Assembly: GCA_001570385.1 (NCBI GenBank)
Contig: BBYL01000017.1
Coordinates: 62,001 to 126,000, forward strand
Length of the DNA stretch: 64,000 nucleotides
Direction of reading: 5' to 3'
Origin: Microtetraspora glauca
Lineage (GTDB): Bacteria > Actinomycetota > Actinomycetes > Streptosporangiales > Streptosporangiaceae
The translations under genes and the position numbers were made by a program. Shown here piece after piece: positions 43,301-50,467 of the stretch. The notes beneath the pieces are model-generated. The model saw only the letters and a program-made list of their open reading frames with translations. It was not told the origin of the DNA and did not search any database. Within the stretch, counting starts at the first letter, position 1. Every line of letters starts with the position of its first letter.

Positions 43301-45255
43301 AGGCCGAGCGAGAGCTGGCTCGCCTCGACCGGCCGCTTCGCGACCCGGAGGATCTGGCCGACCTGCTGCGCACCCACGGCCCGCTGCTCGCGGAGGACGT
43401 GTCGATCCGCGAGGGCGACCCCTCGTGGCTGGTCGGGCTGGAACAGGCCCGCAGGGCCATCCGGGTGCGCGTCGCGGGCGAGGAGCAGTGGGCCGCGGTC
43501 GAGGACGCCTGGCGGCTGCGTGACGCCCTCGGCACCCCGCTTCCCGTCGGAGTGCCGCAGGAGTTCCTTGACGCCCCCGTCTCGGCCTCCGGGGCCGGGA
43601 CGGCACGCCCTGATCCGCTCGCCGATCTGGTCGCACGCCATGCCCGCACGCGGGGGCCCTTCCACGCCGATACGGCCGCCGCCAGGTTCGGGGTGGGCGT
43701 CGCGGTGGTCGGCGACGCGCTGCGGCGGCTCGCCGCGACCGGCCGGGTCGTGTCCGGGGAGTTCCGTCCCGGCGGCCGTGGCGAGGAGTGGTGTGACGCG
43801 GAGGTGCTGCGGCTGCTGCGCCGCAGGTCGCTGGCACGGCTCCGCAAGGAGGTCGAGCCCGTCCCGCCCGAGACGCTGGCCACGTTCCTGCCCGCCTGGC
43901 ACGGCGTCGCGCCCGTCCGGCCCGCGCACGAGTACGGCGACACCGGGCGGCGCGGCGGCCCGGCGCGGGCGATGGACGACCTGGTCAATGCGATCGAGCG
44001 GCTCCAGGGGGCCGCGGTGCCCGCGTCGGCGCTGGAGACGCTGGTCCTGCCCGGGCGGGTGCCGGGGTACTCCCCCGCGCTCCTCGACGAGCTGACCGCG
44101 TCCGGGGACGTCATCTGGACGGGCCAGGGCTCCCTGCCGGGCGGCGACGGCTGGGTCTCGCTCTACTTCGCCGACACGGCTCCGCTGCTGCTGCCCGAGC
44201 CCGCCGCGATCACGATGACGCCGCTGCACGAGGGCGTCCTGGCCGCGCTGGGCGGCGGGGGCGCGCTGTTCTTCCGCGAGCTGTCCAACCGGGTCGCGTC
44301 CCTGACGATCGACGCCTCCGGCCCCGGCGGAGCCGTTCCCGACGATCAGACCCTGGCCGCCGCGCTGTGGGACCTGGTCTGGTCGGGGCGGGTCACCGGT
44401 GACACGCTGGCACCGCTGCGCTCGGCCCTCGGCTCCGGGCGGCCCGCGCACCGGCCCCCGGCGAACCGGTCGCTCCGGCGCCGCCGGGCGGTGCTGCCGA
44501 CGCGTGGCGGGCCGCCCACGGTGAGCGGCCGGTGGTGGCTGCTGCCTGATCCCTCTGACGACGGCACCCAGCGCGCGCACGCCCAGGCCGAGATCCTGCT
44601 CGAACGGCACGGCGTGCTGACCAGAGGCGGGGTCGGCGCGGAGCGGCTGCCCGGCGGGTTCTCCGCCGTCTACCAGGTTCTTCGGGCGTTCGAGGAGAGT
44701 GGCCGGTGCCGCCGGGGCTACTTCGTGGAGGGGCTCGGCGGCGCTCAGTTCGCGTTGCCCGGAGCCGTCGACCGGATGCGGGCCATGTCCCCGACGGCGT
44801 CTCCCGCACCGGCCGGGCCGCCCGCGCTCGATGACCTGTGGACCACCCCGGCGCCGCGCGCGCCGCGGCGCGTGGTCGTACTTGCCGCCGCCGATCCCGC
44901 CAACCCGTACGGCGCGGCCCTGCCCTGGCCCGACCGGACCGGTGAGGTCACCCACAAGCCGGGACGCAAGGCGGGCGCGCTGGTGGTCCTGGTCGAGGGC
45001 CGGCTCGTGCTCTACGTGGAGCGCGGCGGCAGGACGCTGCTCTCCTTCGGCGCCGGAGACGGCGGCGCCGACGGCACCGGGGACGATCTCCAGCCGGCGG
45101 TCGACGCGCTGGCCCTGGCGGTGCGGGAGGGGGCGCTGGGGAAGCTCACCGTCGAGCGGGCGGACGGGACCGCGATCACGGATTCACCGCTCGCCGCGGC
45201 CCTGGAGGCGGCCGGCTTCCATCCGACGCCGAAGGGCCTGCGCATCCGCGCCTGA
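40333..45255 (+). CDS. lhr: Lhr-type ATP-dependent DNA/RNA helicase
   Basis: About 1640 residues from ATG 40333; GTG 40348 or 40354 (VSVLDYFSQVTREWF) are equally possible starts. Superfamily 2 helicase core: APTGSGKTLAAFLWSLDRL (motif I), VDEVHAV (motif II), LSATVRP (III) and GLQRIGRAGHQVG (VI), followed by the winged-helix and Lhr-CORE domains to the end. Actinomycete Lhr is a single-strand translocase linked to DNA repair. Between the core and C-terminal part (42380-42480) is a charged repeat linker (GKDRTSGKDRPS), and the early PTATVQPDAAPDTGTG linker also looks expanded. Confidence 0.94.
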   Translation: MHDGEVSVLDYFSQVTREWFTGAFAAPTAAQEGAWSSIARGDNTLVVAPTGSGKTLAAFLWSLDRLAAAQIGTPTATVQPDAAPDTGTGAEARATGGSRGKGPKRLCRVVYVSPLKALAVDVERNLRAPLTGIRQTAHRLGVPAPEISVAIRSGDTSAEDRRRFAAHPSDILITTPESLFLILTSQAREALRGVETVIVDEVHAVAATKRGAHLALTLERLDALLPEPAQRIGLSATVRPVSEVATFLGGARPATVVQPPSDKVIEVDVVVPVEDMTELAPPLPGMDGEPAEHRRSIWPHVEEHLLDLIEAHRSTIIFANSRRLSERLCTRLNELADERASADPPETWAATTAPTATAPPGDRPRGSVGTPAEMMAQAGASRGAPAEIVRAHHGSVSKEERSQIEEALKSGRLPAVVATSSLELGIDMGSVDLVACVEAPPSVASGLQRIGRAGHQVGAVSRGVIFPKYRGDLVQTAVVAERMRSGQIEELRYPRNPLDVLAQHIVAMTALDEWTVDSLETLVRRAAPYATLPRSALEATLDMLAGRYPSEEFAELRPRIVWDRVTGTLRGRPGAQRLAVTNGGTIPDRGLFGVFLVGERASRVGELDEEMVYESRVGDVFVLGATSWRIEDITADRVLVSPAPGQPGKLPFWHGDAPGRPAELGRAIGAFIRELSGAGLSSEPGRTSGKDRPSEKNQPSGKDRTSGKDRPSPQDAAAVVRVRDAGLDEFATGNLLAYLGEQRAATGYVPDDRTLLVERFHDELGDWRVVIHSPYGARVHAPWALAIGRRLRERYGVDVQAIHSDDGIVLRIPDTLDEPPADVAAFDADEIEQIVTEELGGSALFAARFRECAGRSLLLPRRTPGRRTPLWQQRQRAAHLLGVASRYSGFPVVLETMRECLQDVFDVPGLVQLMRDLAARRVRLVEVETAQASPFAASLLFNYVGAFMYEGDAPLAERRAQALALDTALLAELLGQADLRELLDPDVVVEAERELARLDRPLRDPEDLADLLRTHGPLLAEDVSIREGDPSWLVGLEQARRAIRVRVAGEEQWAAVEDAWRLRDALGTPLPVGVPQEFLDAPVSASGAGTARPDPLADLVARHARTRGPFHADTAAARFGVGVAVVGDALRRLAATGRVVSGEFRPGGRGEEWCDAEVLRLLRRRSLARLRKEVEPVPPETLATFLPAWHGVAPVRPAHEYGDTGRRGGPARAMDDLVNAIERLQGAAVPASALETLVLPGRVPGYSPALLDELTASGDVIWTGQGSLPGGDGWVSLYFADTAPLLLPEPAAITMTPLHEGVLAALGGGGALFFRELSNRVASLTIDASGPGGAVPDDQTLAAALWDLVWSGRVTGDTLAPLRSALGSGRPAHRPPANRSLRRRRAVLPTRGGPPTVSGRWWLLPDPSDDGTQRAHAQAEILLERHGVLTRGGVGAERLPGGFSAVYQVLRAFEESGRCRRGYFVEGLGGAQFALPGAVDRMRAMSPTASPAPAGPPALDDLWTTPAPRAPRRVVVLAAADPANPYGAALPWPDRTGEVTHKPGRKAGALVVLVEGRLVLYVERGGRTLLSFGAGDGGADGTGDDLQPAVDALALAVREGALGKLTVERADGTAITDSPLAAALEAAGFHPTPKGLRIRA

Positions 45256-45298
45256 GCGGCGCGGGTGCCCTTTCGGACATGGCAGCCCAGGCACATGG

Positions 45299-45378
45299 CT
45301 GCCCAGACACATACCTGCCTAGGCACATACCTGTCTAGGCACATACCTGCCCAGGCACATGACTGCCCAGGCAGCGGC
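45299..45378 (+). repeat. 16-bp tandem repeat, five copies
   Basis: AGGCACATACCTGCCC-type units start at 45299, 45315, 45331, 45347 and 45363 with one to three changes each. They fill the 130-bp gap between the convergent lhr and E2 genes. Each unit contains AGGCACAT...TGCCC(A), an imperfect dyad, so the array may fold into stacked hairpins and act as a terminator. Confidence 0.9.
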
Positions 45379-45385
45379 CCGGTCC

Positions 45386-46726
45386 TCACGGTGACCGTCG
45401 GACGACCTCCTCCGGCGCCTCCAGCAGGGCCTTGAGCGCGCGGAGGAACAGCGCGGCGTCCCTGCCGTTGATCAGCCGGTGGTCATAGGCCAGGCCGATA
45501 TCGGCGACGGTCCTGCTGACCACCTCACCCGCTTCGAGCCGGAGCACGGCCTGGGGCGCCGTCACCGCGAGCGCGCACACGTGCCCCGGGAAGATCAGTG
45601 GGATCGCGAGCGTGACATCCCCGTCGTGGTGCAGGGTCACGACGATGTTGGCCCCGGTCAGGTCGTTCTCGCGGAAGTCCCCTGTGACCGCGGCCAGGCG
45701 GTACTCCATCAGGCGATTCGCGACATCCCGCACCGATCGCCCGGCGGCGTCGTGGATGACGGGCACGTAGAGTCCCGCACCGGTGTCGATCGTGACGCCG
45801 ATATGCGGGGCTTCCGCCATCATGGCCGAGTTCTCATCGACGATCGTGGCGTAGAACAGCGGGAACGTCGCGTGGAGCCGGGCCACCGCGCAGGTCACGA
45901 GTTCGGGCAGGCCGACGGGCCGCCTGATCTCCCTGGTCAGCTGGGCGGCCATCTCCAGCCCCGCCCCGACGTCGATCTTCATCACCGTGTACGCCGCCGG
46001 GATGGTCTCGTGTGATGAGCGCACCGCCCTCGCCACCGCCCGCTGCACACGCGAGAGCGCGTACGGCACACCCGCCACGCCGGAGGCGGGATCGGGAGGC
46101 GCCCCGCCGGAGGCGGGATCGGGAGGTGTCACGCGATCGGCCACCAGCCGTTCGACGTCCGCGGTGCGGACGACCGGAACGCCGAGAGCGCGCACCTCCT
46201 CCGGATCGATGCCGAGTTCGTCGATCAACTCCTGTGCGGGCACGGTGATCAGTGGTTCATGGGACGGCCCCCCACCGGACACCGCCCCCGTCCCAGCCGC
46301 CGCCATCCAGGGCGCCCCCGTCCCGGGCGCCCCCGTCCCGGCCGCCCCTGTCGCAGTCTCCCCCGTCCGGGAGGCGGAACCCGCCCCGGAGGCCGAATCC
46401 GTCCCAGACGTGGAACTCACCTTGGACACGGCACCCGCACCGGGCGCGGAGCCGCGGTCGGCCGTACCCGGCGGCGTGGGTGACGGCCGCTCTCCTCCGG
46501 TGGTGATACGGGCGATCACGGCGCCGGGCGGGCAGTCGGCGTTCACCGGGAGTTCCCGCCACACGAAGCCGTCTTCCTCGGCGACGAGTTCCTCCGTGGC
46601 CTTGGACGTCTCCAGGAGCACGATGGGATCGCCCGCCTCGGCCCGCTGCCCGTCCTCGACGAGCCACTCGACGAGGACGTACGCGGTGTCGTTGCTGTTG
46701 AGCTTCGGCACCCGGATATCAGTCAC
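45386..46726 (-). CDS. 2-oxoacid dehydrogenase E2-like lipoyl acyltransferase of the NRPS cluster
   Basis: 446 residues from GTG 46726, which overlaps the E1 stop by 8 bp and has GGAGG 6 nt upstream. Lipoyl domain 1-80 with Lys42 in LLETSKATEEL; a Gly/Ala/Thr-rich repeat linker (about 90-165); a peripheral-subunit binding domain (LIDELGIDPEEVRALG, about 180-215); catalytic acyltransferase domain about 245-446. The active-site motif reads YDHRLINGRDA: His416 is kept, but the usual Asp of HRxxDG is Asn420. Last gene of a four-gene operon with E1, a condensation-carrier protein and an adenylating enzyme. It may pass an acyl group from E1 to a carrier protein rather than CoA (inference). Confidence 0.85.
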   Translation of the reverse strand: MTDIRVPKLNSNDTAYVLVEWLVEDGQRAEAGDPIVLLETSKATEELVAEEDGFVWRELPVNADCPPGAVIARITTGGERPSPTPPGTADRGSAPGAGAVSKVSSTSGTDSASGAGSASRTGETATGAAGTGAPGTGAPWMAAAGTGAVSGGGPSHEPLITVPAQELIDELGIDPEEVRALGVPVVRTADVERLVADRVTPPDPASGGAPPDPASGVAGVPYALSRVQRAVARAVRSSHETIPAAYTVMKIDVGAGLEMAAQLTREIRRPVGLPELVTCAVARLHATFPLFYATIVDENSAMMAEAPHIGVTIDTGAGLYVPVIHDAAGRSVRDVANRLMEYRLAAVTGDFRENDLTGANIVVTLHHDGDVTLAIPLIFPGHVCALAVTAPQAVLRLEAGEVVSRTVADIGLAYDHRLINGRDAALFLRALKALLEAPEEVVRRSP

Positions 46727-48794
46727 GAAGCGCCTCCAGCACCGCGTCGTAGATAGTGGACTCACGCACGAGCACGCGGCTCTCCAGATGGGCGGCGGCG
46801 GGGATCACGCTGTCGGCGGAGCTGACCTGCCGCACCGGCCCCCGGAGATCCCGCCACATCAGCCGGTGGATCCGGTGCGCGACCTCGCTCCCCCATGTGC
46901 CGCCCGCGGTCCCGTCCTCCACGACCAGTACGGCTCTCGCCCGCCGCAGCCCGGACAGGAGCGGCTCGGTGCCGGAAGTCGCCGGAGAACCAGCGGAACC
47001 AGGCGGACCCGGCCGGTGGGACCCACCGGCCTCAGCGAACCCAGGGCCCCCACCTGAGCCGCCTGAGCCGCCGGAACCACGGAGCGCGTCGAGGGAGCCG
47101 GCCGGGTCGGAGGAGTCGAAGAGGTCGAAGGGATACAGCCGCGAGGGCACGTACAGGCAGCAGGTCACCTCGCGTTCCAGCAGCAGGGCGCGCATGGCAC
47201 GGGTCACCCGGTCCACCATGCCGCCGGGCGCGATGATGACGCAGTCAGCCGCCTCCGGATCGTCGAGGAAGACCCGCGCGACGTCGACTCCCGCGGTCCC
47301 CGCCGTGACCATGTCGTACCGGAACGGTTCGCAGACGTCGTACATCGTCCGGGTGTAGAGCACCTTGTCCTCGAAGAACACGGACGGCTCGCCCGAGGCC
47401 AGCATGGCGTTCATGACCGCGCGGTTGTCGTGGAGCGGTGACATCTCGTAGACCGACAACCCCGGCACGCCGATGAAGTGCTTCTGCATGCTCTGGCTGT
47501 GGGTCGGCCCGTACCCCCGGCCGCCTCCGGTGGGACACCGCACGATCATCCTCATCGGGACGCGGGAGCCGTACATCGAGCCGGATTTGGCGGCGAAGTT
47601 GACGATCTGGTCGAAGGCGAGCGCCACGAAGTCGCCGAACATGATCTCGACGATGGCCGTGTCCCCGCAGAGGGCGAGCCCGGCGGCCAGGCCGGTGATG
47701 CCGGCCTCGCTGATCGGCGTACCGAGCACGCGGCCCGGAAACCGGCTGGACAGCCCCTTCGTGACCTTGAATGCGCCCCCATAGGGGTCGAGGATGTCCT
47801 CGCCGATCACGTACGCCGTCGGGTCGGCCTCCAGGACACCGTGCAGGGCCGCGTTGAGGTTCTCCACTACGCGCATGGATCCCACCTCGACAGCGGACGC
47901 GCGGCGACCTCCTGGACGATCGCCGCGACATGGGCCCGCCGGGCCTCGTCCGCGCGGGTGAACCGGCCGGGATCGGCTTCCGCGTAATCGGCGATGCCAG
48001 TCGTGGGCCTCGGCATCCCGTACGGCTTCGCGGGGACGGGTGTCGTCACCCTTGCTGTGCGGACCGAGCCGGTGGGTCGCGAACTCGACGACCAGCGGCC
48101 GGTTCTCCAGCCGCACCTCGGACAGGAGCGGCGCGAGATCGTCCCTGATCAGGTCGATGTCGGAGGTGTCGATGCCGTGGTGACGCACTCCGAACGCCTG
48201 GGCGCGGGCGCGGATGGTCCCGGCCATCTGGCGGGCGGTCGGGGTGGACTGCGCGATCCCGTTGTTCTCGACGACCACGAGCAACGGCAGCCGCCAAAGT
48301 GAGGCGATGTTGAGCGCCTCGTAGACGGCGCCCTCCCCCCACGTCCCGTCACCGATATACACGCAGGCGAGGGCCCCGGGCGAGGTGTGCTTCAGGTGCA
48401 GCGCCACGCCGGTGGCCACCGGGAGGCTCTCCCCCTGCACACCCGTGGACATGTAGCGGTCGCGGAGGATGTGCTGGCTGCCTCCGACCCCGCGGCAGAC
48501 CGCTCCCTCCCTGCCCAGGATCTCGGCGAGCAGCCCGGCCGGGTCCTCGAACCGCGCGAGGTAGTGGCCGTGCCCCCGATGGTTGCTGAAGACGAAATCC
48601 ATCTCGCCGAGCAGCGGCCGGAGCGCGACCGGCACGTACTCCTGCCCGAGGCAGGTGTGCGTGGTGCCGTTGATCCTCCCCTGGCCGAACAGGTCGAGTA
48701 GGGCCAGTTCGAAGTGCCTGATCAGGAGCAGCAGGTCGAGATCGCCGTCGTCCGGCAACGGCGGGCGGGCGAGTACGGCGGAGGGCTCGGTCAC
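46719..48794 (-). CDS. TPP-dependent 2-oxoacid dehydrogenase E1, alpha and beta in one open frame
   Basis: One 691-codon frame. Residues 1-266 are E1-alpha: HTCLGQEYVPVAL, HRGHGHYLAR and the TPP motif GDG (148-150) to NN (177-178). Residues 307-691 are E1-beta: MRVVENLNAALHGVLE, VIGEDILDPYGGAFKVTKGL, then FGDFVALAFDQIVNFAAK and RRARAVLVVEDGTAGG. The join (267-306) is Arg/Pro-rich and unlike either family, and a different frame encodes a proper alpha C-terminus (see the next entry), so E1-beta probably starts at ATG 47876 on its own. E1-beta has a Gly/Ser-rich insertion near its last third. GTG 48794 overlaps the upstream stop by 4 bp. Substrate unknown: pyruvate-like 2-oxoacid or a ketose phosphate, as in NapB-type systems. 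Confidence 0.82.
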   Translation of the reverse strand: MTEPSAVLARPPLPDDGDLDLLLLIRHFELALLDLFGQGRINGTTHTCLGQEYVPVALRPLLGEMDFVFSNHRGHGHYLARFEDPAGLLAEILGREGAVCRGVGGSQHILRDRYMSTGVQGESLPVATGVALHLKHTSPGALACVYIGDGTWGEGAVYEALNIASLWRLPLLVVVENNGIAQSTPTARQMAGTIRARAQAFGVRHHGIDTSDIDLIRDDLAPLLSEVRLENRPLVVEFATHRLGPHSKGDDTRPREAVRDAEAHDWHRRLRGSRSRPVHPRGRGPAGPCRGDRPGGRRASAVEVGSMRVVENLNAALHGVLEADPTAYVIGEDILDPYGGAFKVTKGLSSRFPGRVLGTPISEAGITGLAAGLALCGDTAIVEIMFGDFVALAFDQIVNFAAKSGSMYGSRVPMRMIVRCPTGGGRGYGPTHSQSMQKHFIGVPGLSVYEMSPLHDNRAVMNAMLASGEPSVFFEDKVLYTRTMYDVCEPFRYDMVTAGTAGVDVARVFLDDPEAADCVIIAPGGMVDRVTRAMRALLLEREVTCCLYVPSRLYPFDLFDSSDPAGSLDALRGSGGSGGSGGGPGFAEAGGSHRPGPPGSAGSPATSGTEPLLSGLRRARAVLVVEDGTAGGTWGSEVAHRIHRLMWRDLRGPVRQVSSADSVIPAAAHLESRVLVRESTIYDAVLEALRD
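47867..47999 (-). other. out-of-frame E1-alpha C-terminus: probable frameshift at about 47987-47996
   Basis: After Trp266 of E1-alpha, the +1-shifted frame reads DYAEADPGRFTRADEARR and continues to RPLSRWDPCA, stopping at TAG 47869-47867. This looks like the usual E1-alpha C-terminal helix, has more G/C third positions than the fused frame, and its stop overlaps ATG 47876 of E1-beta by 10 bp, the same coupling used elsewhere in the operon. Seven bases (CATCGCC on the minus strand) separate the two frames, i.e. one base too many. It may be a true mutation, a sequencing error or recoding. Confidence 0.7.
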
Positions 48795-50467
48795 CGGCCG
48801 CCGTCCATGTCGCCCGGCCCCAGCCCGGCGCGCGCGAGCGCCGTACCGGAAGCGCGCACGGGCACCGCCTCGGAAGCGCGCACGGGCGCCGCCTCGGAAG
48901 CGCGCACGGGCGCCGCCTCGGACGCACTCGCGGACGCCGCCTCGGACGCACTCGCGGACGCCGCCTCGGACGCACTCGCGGACGCGCTCTCCGGGTGCTC
49001 GACGCTCTCCACCACCCCCGCGATCGTCGGCGTGTCGAAGAAGACGTCGAGCGGCACCTCGATGCCCAGGCGCTTGCGCATCCGGGCGATGATCTGGGTG
49101 ATCGTGAGCGAGTGGCCGCCGAGGTCGAAGAGGTCCTCGTCGTCACCGATCTCGTCGATGCCGAGAACTTCCTGCCAGATGACTCTGATCTCGTCGGCGA
49201 GGCCGGCCGGTTCGGCATGGCCGTCGCCCGACAAGATGTCCCCGAGCGCCGAGTCCGGATTCTTCATGATCGTTGTGAGGTCCTTCGCTATCTGGGTGAC
49301 CCCCGAGAGGGTGCGCGGGTTGTACTGCAGCGTCACGTCGAGACCGTCGGGGCCGTCGACCGCCTGGATGTGCAGGACGCTGCGGACGGAGCGGTTGAAG
49401 AGCGCCCACTCGACCGTGGCCCGAAGCCCGGCGAACTCGGGCGCGGACCCCCGCCTGCGGTAGCTCACCGAGACGGGCGCCATCGCCGTACGCGGCCGGA
49501 GACCGCGGACGGCCCGGGCGAGGGGTACCGGCCGGAACCGGTACATCCGCCGCAGTTCCGTGTGGAGCCAGGCGGCGAGTTCGGCGAGGGTCAGGCGCGG
49601 CGACGGCGTCGACGCCACCGGCAGTTCGTTGACGAAAAGCCCGATGTGATCGCGGCTCTCGGGCGTCCGCGTCGACATGTCGACCGCGCACACAGGGTCC
49701 GCGTTGCCGTACGCGAACAGCAGGGCGTGCACGGACGCCAGGAACAGCTCGAAACGCGAAAATCCCGGCGCGCCGGGCGCGCCACCCGCATCCGGGACGT
49801 GCCCCAGGTCGCCGAGGAAGGCGTGAACCGCACCCTCCTCCGCCCCTCGCGACCGTCCCGGCCGATCCGCCGGGGCAGAGAGGCCGCGCAGGACCACGTC
49901 CGCGGGTTCCCGCCAGCGGCTCCGCCAGAACTCGCGCGCGTCGCCGAGGAGTCCCGCGACCCGCTCGCGCTCGGCCGCCGCGTGGTCGGCGTACGTCCCC
50001 TGGAGTGGCGTGACCGGGGATCCGTTGTAGAGCGCGGCGAGATCGCGGACCAGGATGTCCTTGGACTCGCCGTCGAAGACCAGGTGGTGGGCCACGATGA
50101 TCAGGACGTGCCGGGCGGGGCCGACCCGGGCGAGCCGGAACCGGGCCAGCGGCCCTCTCCCGATGTCGAACGGCCGCAGGATCTCCTCGCGGACCAGGTC
50201 GTCGACATCTCCCGCGAGGGTCACGTCCACGCTCGGAGGGGCTCCGGGCACCTCCACCGGAACGCCGTCGCGCTCCACGATCGCGGTCGAGAGGACGGGA
50301 TGACGCCTGATCAGCGCCTCACACGCCCGGACCAGCCTGGGGGCGTCCAAGAGCCCGTCAAAGGTGACCAGCAGCGGCATGCGATACGCCGAACCGGCCC
50401 GGCCCATGCGCTCGGTGATCCACATCCCGACCTGGGCGAACGACGCCTGCGCCGGAGCGGTGCTCAT
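48791..50467 (-). CDS. NRPS condensation domain-peptidyl carrier protein
   Basis: 558 residues from ATG 50467. Condensation domain 1-415 with the catalytic motif HHLVFDG (His127, His128, Asp132); carrier domain 420-495 with DLFDLGGHSLTITQI, Ser453 as phosphopantetheine site. The last about 60 residues are Ala/Ser/Glu octapeptide repeats (ASASEAAS, then VRASEAAP) from a 24-bp DNA repeat. Start and stop overlap both neighbours by 4 bp. It probably receives an acyl group activated by the upstream ligase or delivered by the E1/E2 pair; which of the two is not shown by the sequence. Confidence 0.92.
   Translation of the reverse strand: MSTAPAQASFAQVGMWITERMGRAGSAYRMPLLVTFDGLLDAPRLVRACEALIRRHPVLSTAIVERDGVPVEVPGAPPSVDVTLAGDVDDLVREEILRPFDIGRGPLARFRLARVGPARHVLIIVAHHLVFDGESKDILVRDLAALYNGSPVTPLQGTYADHAAAERERVAGLLGDAREFWRSRWREPADVVLRGLSAPADRPGRSRGAEEGAVHAFLGDLGHVPDAGGAPGAPGFSRFELFLASVHALLFAYGNADPVCAVDMSTRTPESRDHIGLFVNELPVASTPSPRLTLAELAAWLHTELRRMYRFRPVPLARAVRGLRPRTAMAPVSVSYRRRGSAPEFAGLRATVEWALFNRSVRSVLHIQAVDGPDGLDVTLQYNPRTLSGVTQIAKDLTTIMKNPDSALGDILSGDGHAEPAGLADEIRVIWQEVLGIDEIGDDEDLFDLGGHSLTITQIIARMRKRLGIEVPLDVFFDTPTIAGVVESVEHPESASASASEAASASASEAASASASEAAPVRASEAAPVRASEAVPVRASGTALARAGLGPGDMDGGR
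48843..48986 (-). repeat. 24-bp in-frame tandem repeat array, about six units
   Basis: Units start at 48867, 48891, 48915, 48939 and 48963, with a partial one before. Two variants occur in blocks: GCCTCGGAAGCGCGCACGGG and GCCTCGGACGCACTCGCGGA, each completed by 4 bases. They encode the C-terminal tail of the condensation-carrier protein. Confidence 0.9.

Noticed and set aside
42649-44955. 768-codon minus-strand open frame inside lhr
   Set aside because: Fully antisense to conserved Lhr domains; no recognisable protein features.
45299-45378. CRISPR array
   Set aside because: The 16-bp units are contiguous without unique spacers and there are no cas genes. The same holds for all other repeat arrays in the window.
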